From positions 1 through 24,435 of the forward strand of contig JAFTGG010000004.1 of NCBI GenBank assembly GCA_017458025.1: a stretch of 24,435 nt of DNA. Direction: 5' to 3'. Under the pieces are notes generated by a model that was not told the origin of the DNA, searched no databases, and was given only the letters and a program-made list of their open reading frames with translations. Every line of letters begins with the position of its first letter. The stretch's first letter is position 1. Source of the DNA: Oscillospiraceae bacterium (GTDB taxonomy: Bacteria > Bacillota > Clostridia > Oscillospirales > Oscillospiraceae). A program made the position numbers and the translations under genes. Shown here in pieces: positions 15,390-24,435 of this stretch.

Positions 15390-16955
15390 ATGCCAGGCAG
15401 AATCATGTTCGGGCCCGTTCACTTTATCGTAGGGCTCGTGCTGCTGGCCTTGGGCGTCCTTCTCGGCATTTGGCTCAGGAAACGTGCGGAGCAAAAAGCT
15501 GAACTGACCATCGCAGACGCTGAACAGAAAGCCCTGCAAATCGAAAACGACGCGCACAAACGCGCCGAGAGCAAGAGCAAGGAAATGCTGCTCGAGGCGA
15601 AAGAGGAGATCATGCGCGTCCGCAACGAGGCTGAGAAGGAGAACAAGGAACGCCGCGCCGACCTGCAGAAGCAGGAGCGCAGGCTGCAGCAAAAGGAAGA
15701 AAACATCGACAGAAAGACCGAGGCCCTCGAAAAAAAAGAGGAGCTTCTCAGTCAGAAGCACGCCGCGCTTGACAAGGAAAACGAGGAGATCAAGATTATC
15801 AAGCGCAGCCAGACCGAAATGCTTGAGCGCATCTCCGGCTTCACCGCCGAGGAGGCAAAGAGATATCTCATCGAGCAGGTCGAGAGCGAAGTGACGCACG
15901 AGACCGCGATGAAGATCAAGGAACTCGAGCAGCGCGCCCGCGAGGAGGCCGACTCCCGCGCCCGCGAGATCGTCGCCACCGCGATTCAGCGCTGCGCCGC
16001 GGATCACGCGGCCGAGATCACCGTCAGTGTGGTTCCCCTGCCCAATGACGAGATGAAGGGCCGCATCATCGGCCGCGAGGGCCGCAATATCCGCACCATT
16101 GAAACGATGACGGGCGTCGATCTCATCATCGACGACACGCCCGAGGCCATCACGGTCTCCTGCTTTGAGCCCGTCCGTCGCGAGGTCGCGCGCATCGCGC
16201 TCGAAAAGCTCATCGCCGACGGCCGTATCCACCCGACGCACATCGAGGAAATGGTCGCCAAGGCCCGCCGCGAGGTGGACGCCGTGATCAAGTCCGAGGG
16301 CGAGCGCGCGGTGCTGGAGACCGGCGTGCGCGGGCTGAACCCCGAGCTCGTCAAGATGCTCGGCCGTCTGCACTACCGCACGAGCTACGGTCAGAACGTG
16401 CTGCAGCACTCCATCGAGGTCGCGCATCTCGCCGGCATGATAGCCGCCGAGCTCGGCGCGGACGTCACGAGCGCCAAGCGCGCGGGTCTGCTGCACGACA
16501 TCGGCAAGTCCGTCGACCACGAGCTGGAGGGCACGCACGTCTCCCTCGGCGTCGAGTTCATGCGCAAGTACCACGAGAAAGAGGACATCATCCACGCGGT
16601 CCATGCGCACCACAACGACATCGAGCCGACGACGGTGCTCGACTTCATCGTTCAGGCCGCGGACGCAATCTCCGCCGGACGCCCCGGCGCCCGCCGCGAG
16701 AATCTGGAGAACTACATCAAGCGTCTCGAACAGCTCGAGGAAATCACGGGCAGCTTCCCCGGCGTGGAGAAGAGCTACGCGATCCAGGCGGGCCGCGAGG
16801 TCCGCGTGATGATCAAGCCCGAGGTCGTCAGCGAGGACGAGATGGTCATACTCGCCCACGATATCGCCAAGCGCATCGAGGACGAGATGGAGTATCCGGG
16901 CCAGATCAAGGTCAACGTCATTCGAGAAGTGAAAGCTGTCGAATACGCCAAGTAA
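15390..16955 (+). CDS. rny: Ribonuclease Y
   Basis: A 521-residue membrane-anchored endoribonuclease that initiates mRNA decay in Firmicutes. One N-terminal membrane helix (about 8-28, [20 protein letters not shown]) is followed by a long charged coiled coil (about 30-190), a KH domain with [12 protein letters not shown] near 225-236, and an HD domain with catalytic HDIGK near 368-372. The length matches the family. The ATG at 15390 lies behind AAAGGAGG. It has its own promoter and an intrinsic terminator, so it is monocistronic, convergent with the amidase gene. Confidence 0.98.
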   Translation: MPGRIMFGPVHFIVGLVLLALGVLLGIWLRKRAEQKAELTIADAEQKALQIENDAHKRAESKSKEMLLEAKEEIMRVRNEAEKENKERRADLQKQERRLQQKEENIDRKTEALEKKEELLSQKHAALDKENEEIKIIKRSQTEMLERISGFTAEEAKRYLIEQVESEVTHETAMKIKELEQRAREEADSRAREIVATAIQRCAADHAAEITVSVVPLPNDEMKGRIIGREGRNIRTIETMTGVDLIIDDTPEAITVSCFEPVRREVARIALEKLIADGRIHPTHIEEMVAKARREVDAVIKSEGERAVLETGVRGLNPELVKMLGRLHYRTSYGQNVLQHSIEVAHLAGMIAAELGADVTSAKRAGLLHDIGKSVDHELEGTHVSLGVEFMRKYHEKEDIIHAVHAHHNDIEPTTVLDFIVQAADAISAGRPGARRENLENYIKRLEQLEEITGSFPGVEKSYAIQAGREVRVMIKPEVVSEDEMVILAHDIAKRIEDEMEYPGQIKVNVIREVKAVEYAK

Positions 16956-16960
16956 GTGCA

Positions 16961-16992
16961 AAAGAGGCTTCCGAGCGGAAGCCTCTTTTTTG
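16961..16992 (+). terminator. Intrinsic terminator of rny (may act on both strands)
   Basis: Stem GAGGCTTCCG/CGGAAGCCTC (16965-16974 and 16977-16986) is followed by TTTTTT; an A run precedes it, so it can also end minus-strand transcripts from the amidase gene. Confidence 0.9.
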
Positions 16993-17044
16993 CCGCCTCC
17001 GGCGACATCTATCGGATAGCGTTCGGCGGCTGCGAATACAGGTC

Positions 17045-17788
17045 CTAAACCTCGATATACGCCGCGGCCGCATAGCCGACAGACCCGTTGTAGTGCACGA
17101 CATACCACCCCTGCCACTCGCCGTAGACAGTGACGCTCGCGCCGTCCGGCAGCATGGCGACGACGTTCCCCTCCGTGCCCGGGTAGTCGCGCAGCCGGAG
17201 CGGCGTACCGCCGGTCGTGACGCGGCCCGTCTCCGGCGGCTGCGGGTAGATGAACGGCAGGCCGAAAAACTCGGTCAGGCCGCGCGCCAGCGCCTGCGCG
17301 ATTTGCTCGCGGCTCGACTCGATCCACAGCGCGTCGGCGTAGTTGTCGTGATACCCGATCTCGATGAGGTTCGCGGGAAAGCGCGGCTGACGCACCTCGC
17401 CCAGCGAGGTCGTCGACTGCGTGCGCACGAGGTTCGGCAGCGGATAAACCTCGCGCAGGTTGGCCGCAAAGATTTCCGCCGCCTCGCGGCCGAGCGTGCT
17501 GGTCGGATAGTAGAACGCGATGATGCCGCGGGTGTTGCCCTCGTTGCCCGCGCCGGACGCGTTCGAGTGCAGCGCGAGATAGAAGTCGAAGCCTCCGATG
17601 CTGTTTGCCTGCCGGATCGAGCTGGCGGCAGTCATGTCCGGCGTGTTGCGCACCCATGTGATCGCGTTTGAAAGCAGGTACGGCTCCAGCGCGTCAGCGA
17701 GCAGGTTCATATTGTACTCCTCGCTGCCGCTGCCGGTGATATAGGGGTTCCAATCCTGCGTGGACGGGCTCAGATAAATTTTCGGCAT
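17045..17788 (-). CDS. N-acetylmuramoyl-L-alanine amidase (Amidase_3) with SH3-like tail
   Basis: A 247-residue cell-wall hydrolase that would cut the bond between MurNAc and L-Ala. The Amidase_3 catalytic domain (about 1-180) has GSGSEEYNMNLLADAL with the zinc Glu, ALHSNAS with a zinc His, and LIEIGYHDN with the catalytic Glu. The usual first zinc His of DPGHGG is not seen; the equivalent strand reads IYLSPSTQDWNPY. A bacterial SH3-like domain (about 190-247, TPLRLRDYPGTEGNVVAMLPDGASV split as TPLRLRDYPG and VAMLPDGASVTVY) ends the protein. No signal peptide or membrane helix is present, which suits a prophage-type endolysin or a protein released in another way, but no phage genes are nearby. 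The ATG at 17788 follows AAAGGAGG and is enclosed in a hairpin. Confidence 0.88.
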   Translation of the reverse strand: MPKIYLSPSTQDWNPYITGSGSEEYNMNLLADALEPYLLSNAITWVRNTPDMTAASSIRQANSIGGFDFYLALHSNASGAGNEGNTRGIIAFYYPTSTLGREAAEIFAANLREVYPLPNLVRTQSTTSLGEVRQPRFPANLIEIGYHDNYADALWIESSREQIAQALARGLTEFFGLPFIYPQPPETGRVTTGGTPLRLRDYPGTEGNVVAMLPDGASVTVYGEWQGWYVVHYNGSVGYAAAAYIEV

Positions 17789-17818
17789 GGGATAGCCTCC
17801 TTTACGATACTATCCCAT
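17787..17818 (-). promoter_or_regulatory. Hairpin enclosing the amidase ribosome binding site and start
   Basis: On the minus strand ATGGGATAG (17818-17810) pairs with CTATCCCAT (17795-17787), a 9-bp stem. The 14-base loop carries AAAGGAGG, and the 3' arm ends in the AT of the start codon. It may restrain translation initiation. Confidence 0.6.
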
Positions 17819-17830
17819 CCTATGCGCGCG

Positions 17831-17867
17831 CAAAAAGACCGCTTCCGAATCGGAAGCGTTCTTTTTG
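17831..17867 (-). terminator. Intrinsic terminator after the TAXI-TRAP operon
   Basis: Core stem CGCTTCCG/CGGAAGCG (17840-17847 and 17851-17858) is extended by complementary A- and T-rich flanks; the minus strand ends in TCTTTTTG. It lies about 110 nt after the permease stop and 13 nt before the amidase hairpin. In the 17868-17978 gap there is only a weak stem (GGTCAC 17895-17900 with GTGACC 17930-17935) and no gene. Confidence 0.82.
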
Positions 17868-17978
17868 CGGATCAGTTGTTAGACTGACAGCGCGGGTCAC
17901 CGCGATGCCTCTGCGATAAAATAGGCAATGTGACCAACGGCGAGGGATTTTTTCGTCAGGCAAGGCCTAGGCCTAGTA

Positions 17979-20123
17979 TTATGCCGCTTTCGTCTTGCCA
18001 AGCTCCAGCTTCTCGACGACGAACACCAGCACAAGGATCGCAACGCCTATGAGGTCGGTCACCGTGCCCGGATAGATCATCAGCAGACCGCCCGCGATGC
18101 AGAGGAGGCGGAACGGCCAGCCCATGTCCTTGATGAAGTAGCCGATCATGCCGATGGAGATCGACAGCATGCCCAGCGTCGCCGTAATGACGACCAGGAT
18201 AACGTCGAACGGCGTCGTATCAATGAACAGCATCGCGGGGTTGAACGCGAAGATGTACGGAATGATAAACGCCGCGATGGCGAGGCGCGTGGCGTTCGCC
18301 GCGGTCCTCATCGGGGGCGCCTTCGCGATGGCGGAGCCGGCGTAGGCGGCGAGCGCCACCGGCGGGGTGATATCGGCGACGATGCCGAAGTAGAAGCAGA
18401 ACATGTGCGCCGCCATGAGCTTGAGACCCATGCCCGCGGGGCCGAGGATCGGCGCGCAGGTGGTCGCCATAATGATGTAGTTCGCGGTGGTCGGGACGCC
18501 CATGCCGAGCACGATGCAGCAGAGCATCGTCAGCACGAGGGCGATGAGAATACGGCCGCCCGCGACGTTGACGATCGCGCTGATGAGGACCTGCCCGAGG
18601 CCGGTCATCGTGACTACGCCGGCGATGATACCCGCCATACCGCAGGCAATGGCGACGGACAGCGTGTTCCTGCCGCCGTTTTCAAACGCGTCCACGATCA
18701 TCGGCAGATGCTCGAAATTCGGCCTGCTGATGATGTAATTGACGACCATCAGCGCCACGGCGACGCCGACGCAGAGCTTCGCGCCGTTCTCGCCCATGAA
18801 CGTGCCGACCTGCCAGGAGCGGGCAAACAGCGTCATGTAGAGCAGCGGCAGCAGCGGCAGCGCCATGATGAGCGCCTTCGCGCCCTTCTCGCGGCTGATC
18901 ATCGAAACGACCAAGCAGTACAAAATCGCGTAGACCGCGGCGGTCGCCATCGTAAAGCCGACCATAATCATGTACACGAGCACGACCAGCGGGAGGATCA
19001 GATAGATCTTCGGGAGCACGTCCTTCGCCTTGGGCAGTTGATCGCGCGGAATGCCGTGGAGCTTGAGCTTCTTCGCCATGAAGTGGACCATGAGGAAAAT
19101 GCCGAGGAAGTACAGGAACGCCGGCAGGATCGCGCGGACGATGATATCCTTGTACGGTACGCCGACCATCTCCGCCATCAGGAACGCGGCCGCGCCCATG
19201 ATCGGCGGCATGATCTGGCCGCCCGTGGAGGACGCCGCCTCGACCGCGCCCGCGAACTCGGGCGGATAGCCGGTCTTCTTCATCATCGGGATCGTGACGG
19301 AGCCGGTGGTGACGGTGTTGCCCACCGACGAGCCGGACACCATGCCGCACAGCGCCGACGAGATGACCGCGACCTTCGCGGGGCCGCCGCTTGCCCAGCC
19401 GGCGAGCGTGTTCGCGCAGTCGATGAAGAAATTCGCAACGCCGGTGGCCTCCAGGAACGCGCCGAAGATGACGAACAGCGCGATGTACGTCGAGCAGACG
19501 CCGATCGGCGTGCCGAGGATACCGGTGGTCGTATAAAACAGGTTGTAGACGACGGTCTTGAGGTCCTTGCCCGCGCCCGCGAACGCATAGATGACAAACA
19601 CGCTTGCCACGCAGATGATCGGGATACCGACCACGCGGCGGCAGCACTCGACGAGCACCAGCGTGCCCACGATGCCGAATACGATCAGGATCGGAATGTT
19701 CACGCCGCCCACGGTCCACGTCATGCGCTGGATGCGCGTGCCGAGGTCGACGATCTGCTTGAGGTGCAGCGGATAATACAGGAAACAGAACGCGCCGACG
19801 GCCATGAGCACAATATCATACCACGGCATATGGTTGACCTTCTGCGTCCCTTTCTTCACCGGATAGTAAATGAAGACGAGAATGATAACGAGGCCGAGGA
19901 ACAGCGGACGGCGCGCGCGCTCGTCCATCTTCAGGAACATGTTCATCACGATCATGAACACGCCGAACGCGAACGTCAGCCAACGCACGATCTGCTTGGG
20001 CACGCCCTCCCAGATGCGGGTATTCGACTCGCGGTCATACTTTTTCATGATCGCGTCGACGTCTTCCATCGTACCGACGTCGACGTCCGCGGCTACGTTT
20101 TTGACTTCATCTTTTTCAGACAT
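17979..20123 (-). CDS. TRAP transporter fused permease, 4TM-12TM (TAXI type)
   Basis: A 714-residue membrane protein joining the small DctQ-like and large DctM-like subunits of a tripartite ATP-independent periplasmic transporter. These use an ion gradient and an extracytoplasmic binding protein to import organic acids. The N-terminus is charged and cytoplasmic (about 1-45), followed by many hydrophobic segments. DctM family signatures are visible: SGSSVGNTVTTGSVTIPMM and STGGQIMPPIMGAAAFLMAE, and later GVPTTANYIIM. The length fits fused TAXI permeases. The ATG at 20123 follows AAGGGGG. It is the last gene of a three-gene operon after the binding protein and a DUF1850 protein, 39 nt after the latter. 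The substrate is not predictable. Confidence 0.95.
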   Translation of the reverse strand: MSEKDEVKNVAADVDVGTMEDVDAIMKKYDRESNTRIWEGVPKQIVRWLTFAFGVFMIVMNMFLKMDERARRPLFLGLVIILVFIYYPVKKGTQKVNHMPWYDIVLMAVGAFCFLYYPLHLKQIVDLGTRIQRMTWTVGGVNIPILIVFGIVGTLVLVECCRRVVGIPIICVASVFVIYAFAGAGKDLKTVVYNLFYTTTGILGTPIGVCSTYIALFVIFGAFLEATGVANFFIDCANTLAGWASGGPAKVAVISSALCGMVSGSSVGNTVTTGSVTIPMMKKTGYPPEFAGAVEAASSTGGQIMPPIMGAAAFLMAEMVGVPYKDIIVRAILPAFLYFLGIFLMVHFMAKKLKLHGIPRDQLPKAKDVLPKIYLILPLVVLVYMIMVGFTMATAAVYAILYCLVVSMISREKGAKALIMALPLLPLLYMTLFARSWQVGTFMGENGAKLCVGVAVALMVVNYIISRPNFEHLPMIVDAFENGGRNTLSVAIACGMAGIIAGVVTMTGLGQVLISAIVNVAGGRILIALVLTMLCCIVLGMGVPTTANYIIMATTCAPILGPAGMGLKLMAAHMFCFYFGIVADITPPVALAAYAGSAIAKAPPMRTAANATRLAIAAFIIPYIFAFNPAMLFIDTTPFDVILVVITATLGMLSISIGMIGYFIKDMGWPFRLLCIAGGLLMIYPGTVTDLIGVAILVLVFVVEKLELGKTKAA

Positions 20124-20162
20124 AGCGTTTCCCCCTTTTTCCCTTATTTGGAGCGGCGGCGG

Positions 20163-20675
20163 CTACCACGGGAAGAACTCGTAGTTGAAGCGCACCGCCG
20201 CGTTTCTTCCACACATATCGCGCAGGCTCACTTCCTGCCCGTTCACCGTCAGCACATGGTCGGAGACCGTGCCGACGATGTATCCCACGTTGTTGCGCTG
20301 CTGATGGATATTGCGAATCACCATCGCCCAGCCCTGATAGTCAGGCCTGTCGATGTAGACCCTGTCGAGCAGCTCGCCCGGGTTCAGCTCCGTCTGTACG
20401 CCGGCGCCGAACGAACAGTAGATCGTCTCCTCGACGTAGATGTTCTTGTCTTCGATTTCATAGACGTCCGTCAGCGGATAGTTGTTGACGGAGTGGATAA
20501 AGGTGACCGAAAAGCGGTCGCCGTCTCCCATGCGGTAACGCGCGTAAAGCTCGCCGGTGTCCCGATTCCGCACGCTCAGATACCAGCCCGCGCGCAAGCC
20601 TAGGGAAAGGGCCGCCGCAATAATCAATATTATTGCGGCGGCCGTCACGATAAAATGTTTCTTGTGATGTCGCAC
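20163..20675 (-). CDS. DUF1850 domain protein of the TAXI-TRAP operon
   Basis: A 170-residue protein with one N-terminal membrane helix (about 8-28, IVTAAAIILIIAAALSLGL) and an outside domain containing the DUF1850 pattern FSVTFIHSVNNYPLTDVYEI. DUF1850 genes commonly sit between TAXI binding-protein and TRAP permease genes; their role is unknown. It begins with GTG at 20675, 12 nt after the binding-protein stop. No ATG is available before residue 50, and the helix would be lost with a later start. The ribosome binding site is poor, which suggests coupling to the gene upstream. Confidence 0.85.
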   Translation of the reverse strand: MRHHKKHFIVTAAAIILIIAAALSLGLRAGWYLSVRNRDTGELYARYRMGDGDRFSVTFIHSVNNYPLTDVYEIEDKNIYVEETIYCSFGAGVQTELNPGELLDRVYIDRPDYQGWAMVIRNIHQQRNNVGYIVGTVSDHVLTVNGQEVSLRDMCGRNAAVRFNYEFFPW

Positions 20676-20687
20676 AGTGTCTGCGGC

Positions 20688-21719
20688 TTAGATCGCGCCG
20701 ATCTCCTTGTAGTACTTCTCAGCGCCGGGATGCAGAGGCACGCTGCCGATGCCGGCGGTCGCGGGATCGAGGAAGTCGAACTTCGCGTGGCCGGCGGTCA
20801 GCTCGGCCTTGTTGTCGAACAGGCCCTTGGTGATCTCATAGACGACGTCGTCGCTGAGGTTCTCGGAAGCAACGAGCGCGGCCTGGACGGCGACGCAGAC
20901 GACTTCCTTATCCTGGCCGGTGTAAGTGCCGGCGGGCAGGTTGTCCTGAACCAGGAACGGATACGCGGCGCGAATCGCGGCGAGCTCGCTGTCGGACAGG
21001 GAGACGAGGTTCAGCTCGTTGGTGGTGGCATAGTCGACGATGGCGGTCGTGGGAGCGCCGGCAACCGTAAAGGCCGCGTCGATCTTGCCGTCCTTGAGCT
21101 GGTCAACGCCGTCCTGGAAGGAGCCGTTGACGACCTTGATGTCGTTCGCGGTCAGGCCGGCAGCGCCGAGCACCTGCCACGCGTTGACCTCGGTGCCGGA
21201 GCCGACGTCGCCGACGCAGACGGTCTTGCCCTTGAGGTCGGAGACGTTGTTGATGCCGGGCTTGGCAAGGATCTGCACGGTCTCGTTGTAGATACCGGCA
21301 ACCCACAGGGCGCTGTCCTCAACGCCGGTCTCGGCGAAGGTGTTGATGCCGTTGTGCGCGTAGTTGACAACGTCGGACTGCAGGATCGCCATCTGGGCCT
21401 CGCCGTCGGTGATCATGTTGACGTTCGCCTTGGACGCGCCGGTGGACTCGACGCTCAGGGTGCTGAGCGTCAGCTTCGGGCCGAGCACGGTGCCGAGCAC
21501 GCCGCCGACCGCGTAATAGGTACCGGAGGTACCGCCGGTCGCGAGGGTGATCTTGACGGGGTTCGCCGCTGGGGCAGCCGAAGTGCCGTCCGTCGCCGCG
21601 GGCGTGGTGGTCTCCGCCGCCGGCGCCGGGGTCGTCGAGGAGCCGGAGCTGCTGTTGCCGCACGCTACCAGCGCGAATACCATGACGGCGGCAAGAATGA
21701 GCGCTACAATCTTTTTCAT
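20688..21719 (-). CDS. TAXI-family TRAP solute-binding lipoprotein
   Basis: A 343-residue binding protein of the TRAP-associated extracytoplasmic immunogenic (TAXI) family, which delivers a ligand to the fused permease. The signal MKKIVALILAAVMVFALVAC ends in lipobox LVAC (Cys20). A Ser/Thr/Pro/Ala-rich linker of about 35 residues leads to the mature domain, which opens with ITLATGGTSGTYYAVGG, the usual TAXI start. Later DLKGKTVCVGDVGSGTEV and IDAAFTVAGAPTTAI are also family-like. The ATG at 21719 follows AAAAAGGAG; an in-frame ATG 78 nt upstream lies inside the promoter -35 and is rejected. It is the first gene of the operon. Some TAXI proteins bind glutamate or other dicarboxylates; the ligand here is not known. 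Confidence 0.94.
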   Translation of the reverse strand: MKKIVALILAAVMVFALVACGNSSSGSSTTPAPAAETTTPAATDGTSAAPAANPVKITLATGGTSGTYYAVGGVLGTVLGPKLTLSTLSVESTGASKANVNMITDGEAQMAILQSDVVNYAHNGINTFAETGVEDSALWVAGIYNETVQILAKPGINNVSDLKGKTVCVGDVGSGTEVNAWQVLGAAGLTANDIKVVNGSFQDGVDQLKDGKIDAAFTVAGAPTTAIVDYATTNELNLVSLSDSELAAIRAAYPFLVQDNLPAGTYTGQDKEVVCVAVQAALVASENLSDDVVYEITKGLFDNKAELTAGHAKFDFLDPATAGIGSVPLHPGAEKYYKEIGAI

Positions 21720-21768
21720 GTCACAATCTCCTTTTTCATATAGATTATCCCTCTCACAGGATAGCTTT

Positions 21769-21797
21769 ATTTTAGACTTTTTATAAGGCGCATGCAA
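21769..21797 (-). promoter_or_regulatory. Sigma-A promoter of the TAXI-TRAP operon
   Basis: On the minus strand TTGCAT (21797-21792), 17 nt, TAAAAT (21774-21769). About 60 nt upstream is a small palindrome, TTGTTG-N8-CAACAA (21856-21875), which could be a regulator site. Confidence 0.75.
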
Positions 21798-21904
21798 TAG
21801 TTTTTGGGCATTTTCGCTGATTTCGCCAAATATTCATCGCTCATTTTGTGAAGATTTGTTGCATTTAATCAACAATTTTAATGAGCATTATCACTTTTTC
21901 CAAT

Positions 21905-21942
21905 AAAAAGGACATTCCGCTTATGCGCGGAATGTCCTTTTT
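21905..21942 (-). terminator. Intrinsic terminator of thrS
   Basis: A perfect 16-bp stem, 21905-21920 with 21927-21942 and a six-base loop. Both ends are A/T runs, so it works on either strand; it separates thrS from the TAXI-TRAP promoter. Confidence 0.92.
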
Positions 21943-21973
21943 ATGCAAGTTTTATACAGTTTTTATTCGTTTT

Positions 21974-23755
<1,782 letters not shown>

Positions 23756-23762
23756 GATGATA

Positions 23763-23796
23763 TCTCCGTTAAAATATAATAGGTGTCGAACGGAGA
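23763..23796 (-). promoter_or_regulatory. Inverted repeat between thrS promoter and start
   Basis: TCTCCGTT (23796-23789 on the minus strand) and AACGGAGA (23770-23763) are perfect 8-bp arms with an 18-base spacer. The 3' arm includes the thrS ribosome binding site. The predicted transcription start is about 23791, so only part of the 5' arm may be in the RNA; a DNA operator is equally possible. Confidence 0.45.
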
Positions 23797-23797
23797 A

Positions 23798-23826
23798 AGT
23801 GTAGCCCGATTTGCCGCTTTTGTCAA
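23798..23826 (-). promoter_or_regulatory. Sigma-A promoter for thrS
   Basis: On the minus strand TTGACA (23826-23821), 17 nt, TACACT (23803-23798). The -35 overlaps the stop codon of the upstream membrane-protein gene. The leader is only about 35 nt, too short for a T-box. Confidence 0.8.
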
Positions 23827-24215
23827 GTGGGCGTTTCTGCCTCGCCGGGCGCGAGCAGCATCATCGCGCAGCCGAGCGCCATGAACCAAAAGCCGAAGCG
23901 CAGCCCGACAAAACAAGCGCTCTTTACCGCGATGTATGTCAACAGAAGGAAATATATGGTAAATCCTCCGGAAATCGTTTTCGCGCCGGCGGTCCTTCCT
24001 TTTATAAAGAGAAGCGCCGCGGCTGCCAAATAAATGAAGTTCAATGATACCACGCAGACGGTTCCAAAGGCCGTCGCGTCCGACAAGGGCAAAAACGGGC
24101 GCGTAATGACGAACGGCGCGCCCTCCCAAACACGCTCGTCAAGAAACGGCAGAAAAATCCCGATCGCGGCGAGGATCGCCCCGATGGGGCCGATATAGAC
24201 GCGCCATTTTGCCAT
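23823..24215 (-). CDS. Small four-helix membrane protein, unknown function
   Basis: About 130 residues with four hydrophobic segments: VYIGPIGAILAAIGIFLPFL, TVCVVSLNFIYLAAAALLFI, FTIYFLLLTYIAVKSACFVG, and FGFWFMALGCAMMLLA. I do not recognise a family. The start chosen is the ATG at 24215, 7 nt after GGGGAG; an ATG two codons upstream is too close to that site, and longer in-frame starts run into upstream DNA without a ribosome binding site. It is divergent from an XRE-type regulator, with operator-like palindromes over its promoter, so it is probably that regulator's target. Its stop overlaps the thrS -35. Confidence 0.75.
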   Translation of the reverse strand: MAKWRVYIGPIGAILAAIGIFLPFLDERVWEGAPFVITRPFLPLSDATAFGTVCVVSLNFIYLAAAALLFIKGRTAGAKTISGGFTIYFLLLTYIAVKSACFVGLRFGFWFMALGCAMMLLAPGEAETPT

Positions 24216-24286
24216 TGTCATACTCCCCTTCCTTTTCCGCTTGAATAAACAATCCTCTGCATGTAGCGTAATCATTATTCCGATAT

Positions 24287-24324
24287 GGGGATTATATCCC
24301 CTTAATATTGGAGATTATAACCCC
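24287..24324. promoter_or_regulatory. Two copies of a palindromic operator
   Basis: GGGGATTATATCCCC (24287-24301) and GGAGATTATAACCCC (24310-24324) share 13 of 15 positions and are spaced 23 bp start to start. Both are near-palindromes. The second covers the -10 of the membrane-protein promoter. A possible extra half-site GGGGGTATTC lies at 24347-24356. Likely binding sites for the XRE regulator downstream. Confidence 0.65.
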
Positions 24325-24342
24325 CATAATGCCATTAGTCAA
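24314..24342 (-). promoter_or_regulatory. Sigma-A promoter for the small membrane protein
   Basis: On the minus strand TTGACT (24342-24337), 17 nt, TATAAT (24319-24314). The -10 is inside the second palindrome, so a bound regulator would block it. Confidence 0.75.
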
Positions 24343-24360
24343 GATCGGGGGTATTCAAGA

Positions 24361-24435
24361 ATGATAAAATTTGATATACTCTGGCAAACAATGAAAAATA
24401 GTGGCATTTCAACCTATCAGCTTCGTGTAAAAGTC
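24361..24435 (+). CDS. XRE/Cro-CI type transcriptional regulator, N-terminal fragment
   Basis: Only the first 25 codons are in the window: ATG at 24361 after GGGGGT, reading MIKFDILWQTMKNSGISTYQ then LRVKV. This opening (W-x-T-M-K-x-x-G-I-S-x-Y-x-L) is typical of small clostridial Cro/CI helix-turn-helix regulators of the HTH_26 kind. Codons are AT-rich, unlike the rest of the window. It is divergent from the membrane-protein gene and preceded by paired palindromes, so autoregulation and control of that gene are likely. The rest of the protein is outside the window. Confidence 0.72.
   Translation, partial: MIKFDILWQTMKNSGISTYQLRVKV

Noticed and set aside
21720..21797. Upstream ATG at 21797 for the TAXI protein
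   Set aside because: It lies in the promoter -35 and would spoil a normal lipoprotein signal peptide starting at 21719.
23756..23830. T-box leader for thrS
   Set aside because: The promoter lies so close to the start that the leader is about 35 nt, and no T-box consensus is present.

Overview
The window is a GC-rich stretch of a Clostridia chromosome. The gene set and style suggest Oscillospiraceae or a close relative: Gram-positive type LexA, RNase Y, a TAXI-type TRAP transporter, clostridial XRE regulators, strong AGGAGG ribosome binding sites and sigma-A promoters of the form TTGnnn-N17-TAnnnT. I infer the lineage from content only. Most genes are housekeeping or transport. No rRNA, tRNA or CRISPR array was seen.

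Layout. 1-2225: two tandem, near-identical sodium:neurotransmitter symporter (NSS) genes on the minus strand, the downstream copy cut by the window edge. They are read from one promoter through a structured ~160-nt leader element. 2244-8264: minus-strand genes for a beta-CASP metallo-hydrolase, an RlmD-like 23S rRNA methyltransferase and a membrane diguanylate cyclase, then an intrinsic terminator and an ABC exporter half-transporter. 8319-11125: secA, with its own promoter, divergent from the metallo-hydrolase. 11130-11975: an unusual island between secA and pgeF. Two diverged ~210-bp inverted repeats, each starting with a covarying ~20-bp hairpin, flank a sigma-A promoter, a rod-like structured RNA, a strong terminator and an 80-residue protein of unknown function. 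11989-14357: pgeF/yfiH, overlapping by 4 nt a solute-binding lipoprotein gene. 14367-15390: a long palindromic element, lexA, and the divergent lexA/rny promoters. 15390-17788: rny and, convergent to it, a zinc-amidase gene with an SH3-like tail. 17979-21797: a three-gene TAXI-TRAP uptake operon (binding lipoprotein, DUF1850 protein, fused 4TM-12TM permease). 21905-23826: thrS, with promoter and terminator, encoding a ThrRS without the TGS domain. 23823-24435: a small membrane-protein gene divergent from the start of an XRE-type regulator, with two copies of a palindromic operator between them in AT-richer DNA.

The candidate for something undescribed is the 11309-11752 locus. A promoter fires at the first base of a 99-nt rod-shaped RNA, which is followed by an intrinsic terminator and then directly by the ribosome binding site of a small helical protein. 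This RNA-terminator-ORF order resembles type III toxin-antitoxin loci, but neither the RNA nor the protein looks like a known family to me. Other notable points are the NSS leader element with mutually exclusive pairings, terminators sitting just upstream of start sites (ABC exporter, amidase, small protein), and the hairpin enclosing the amidase start.
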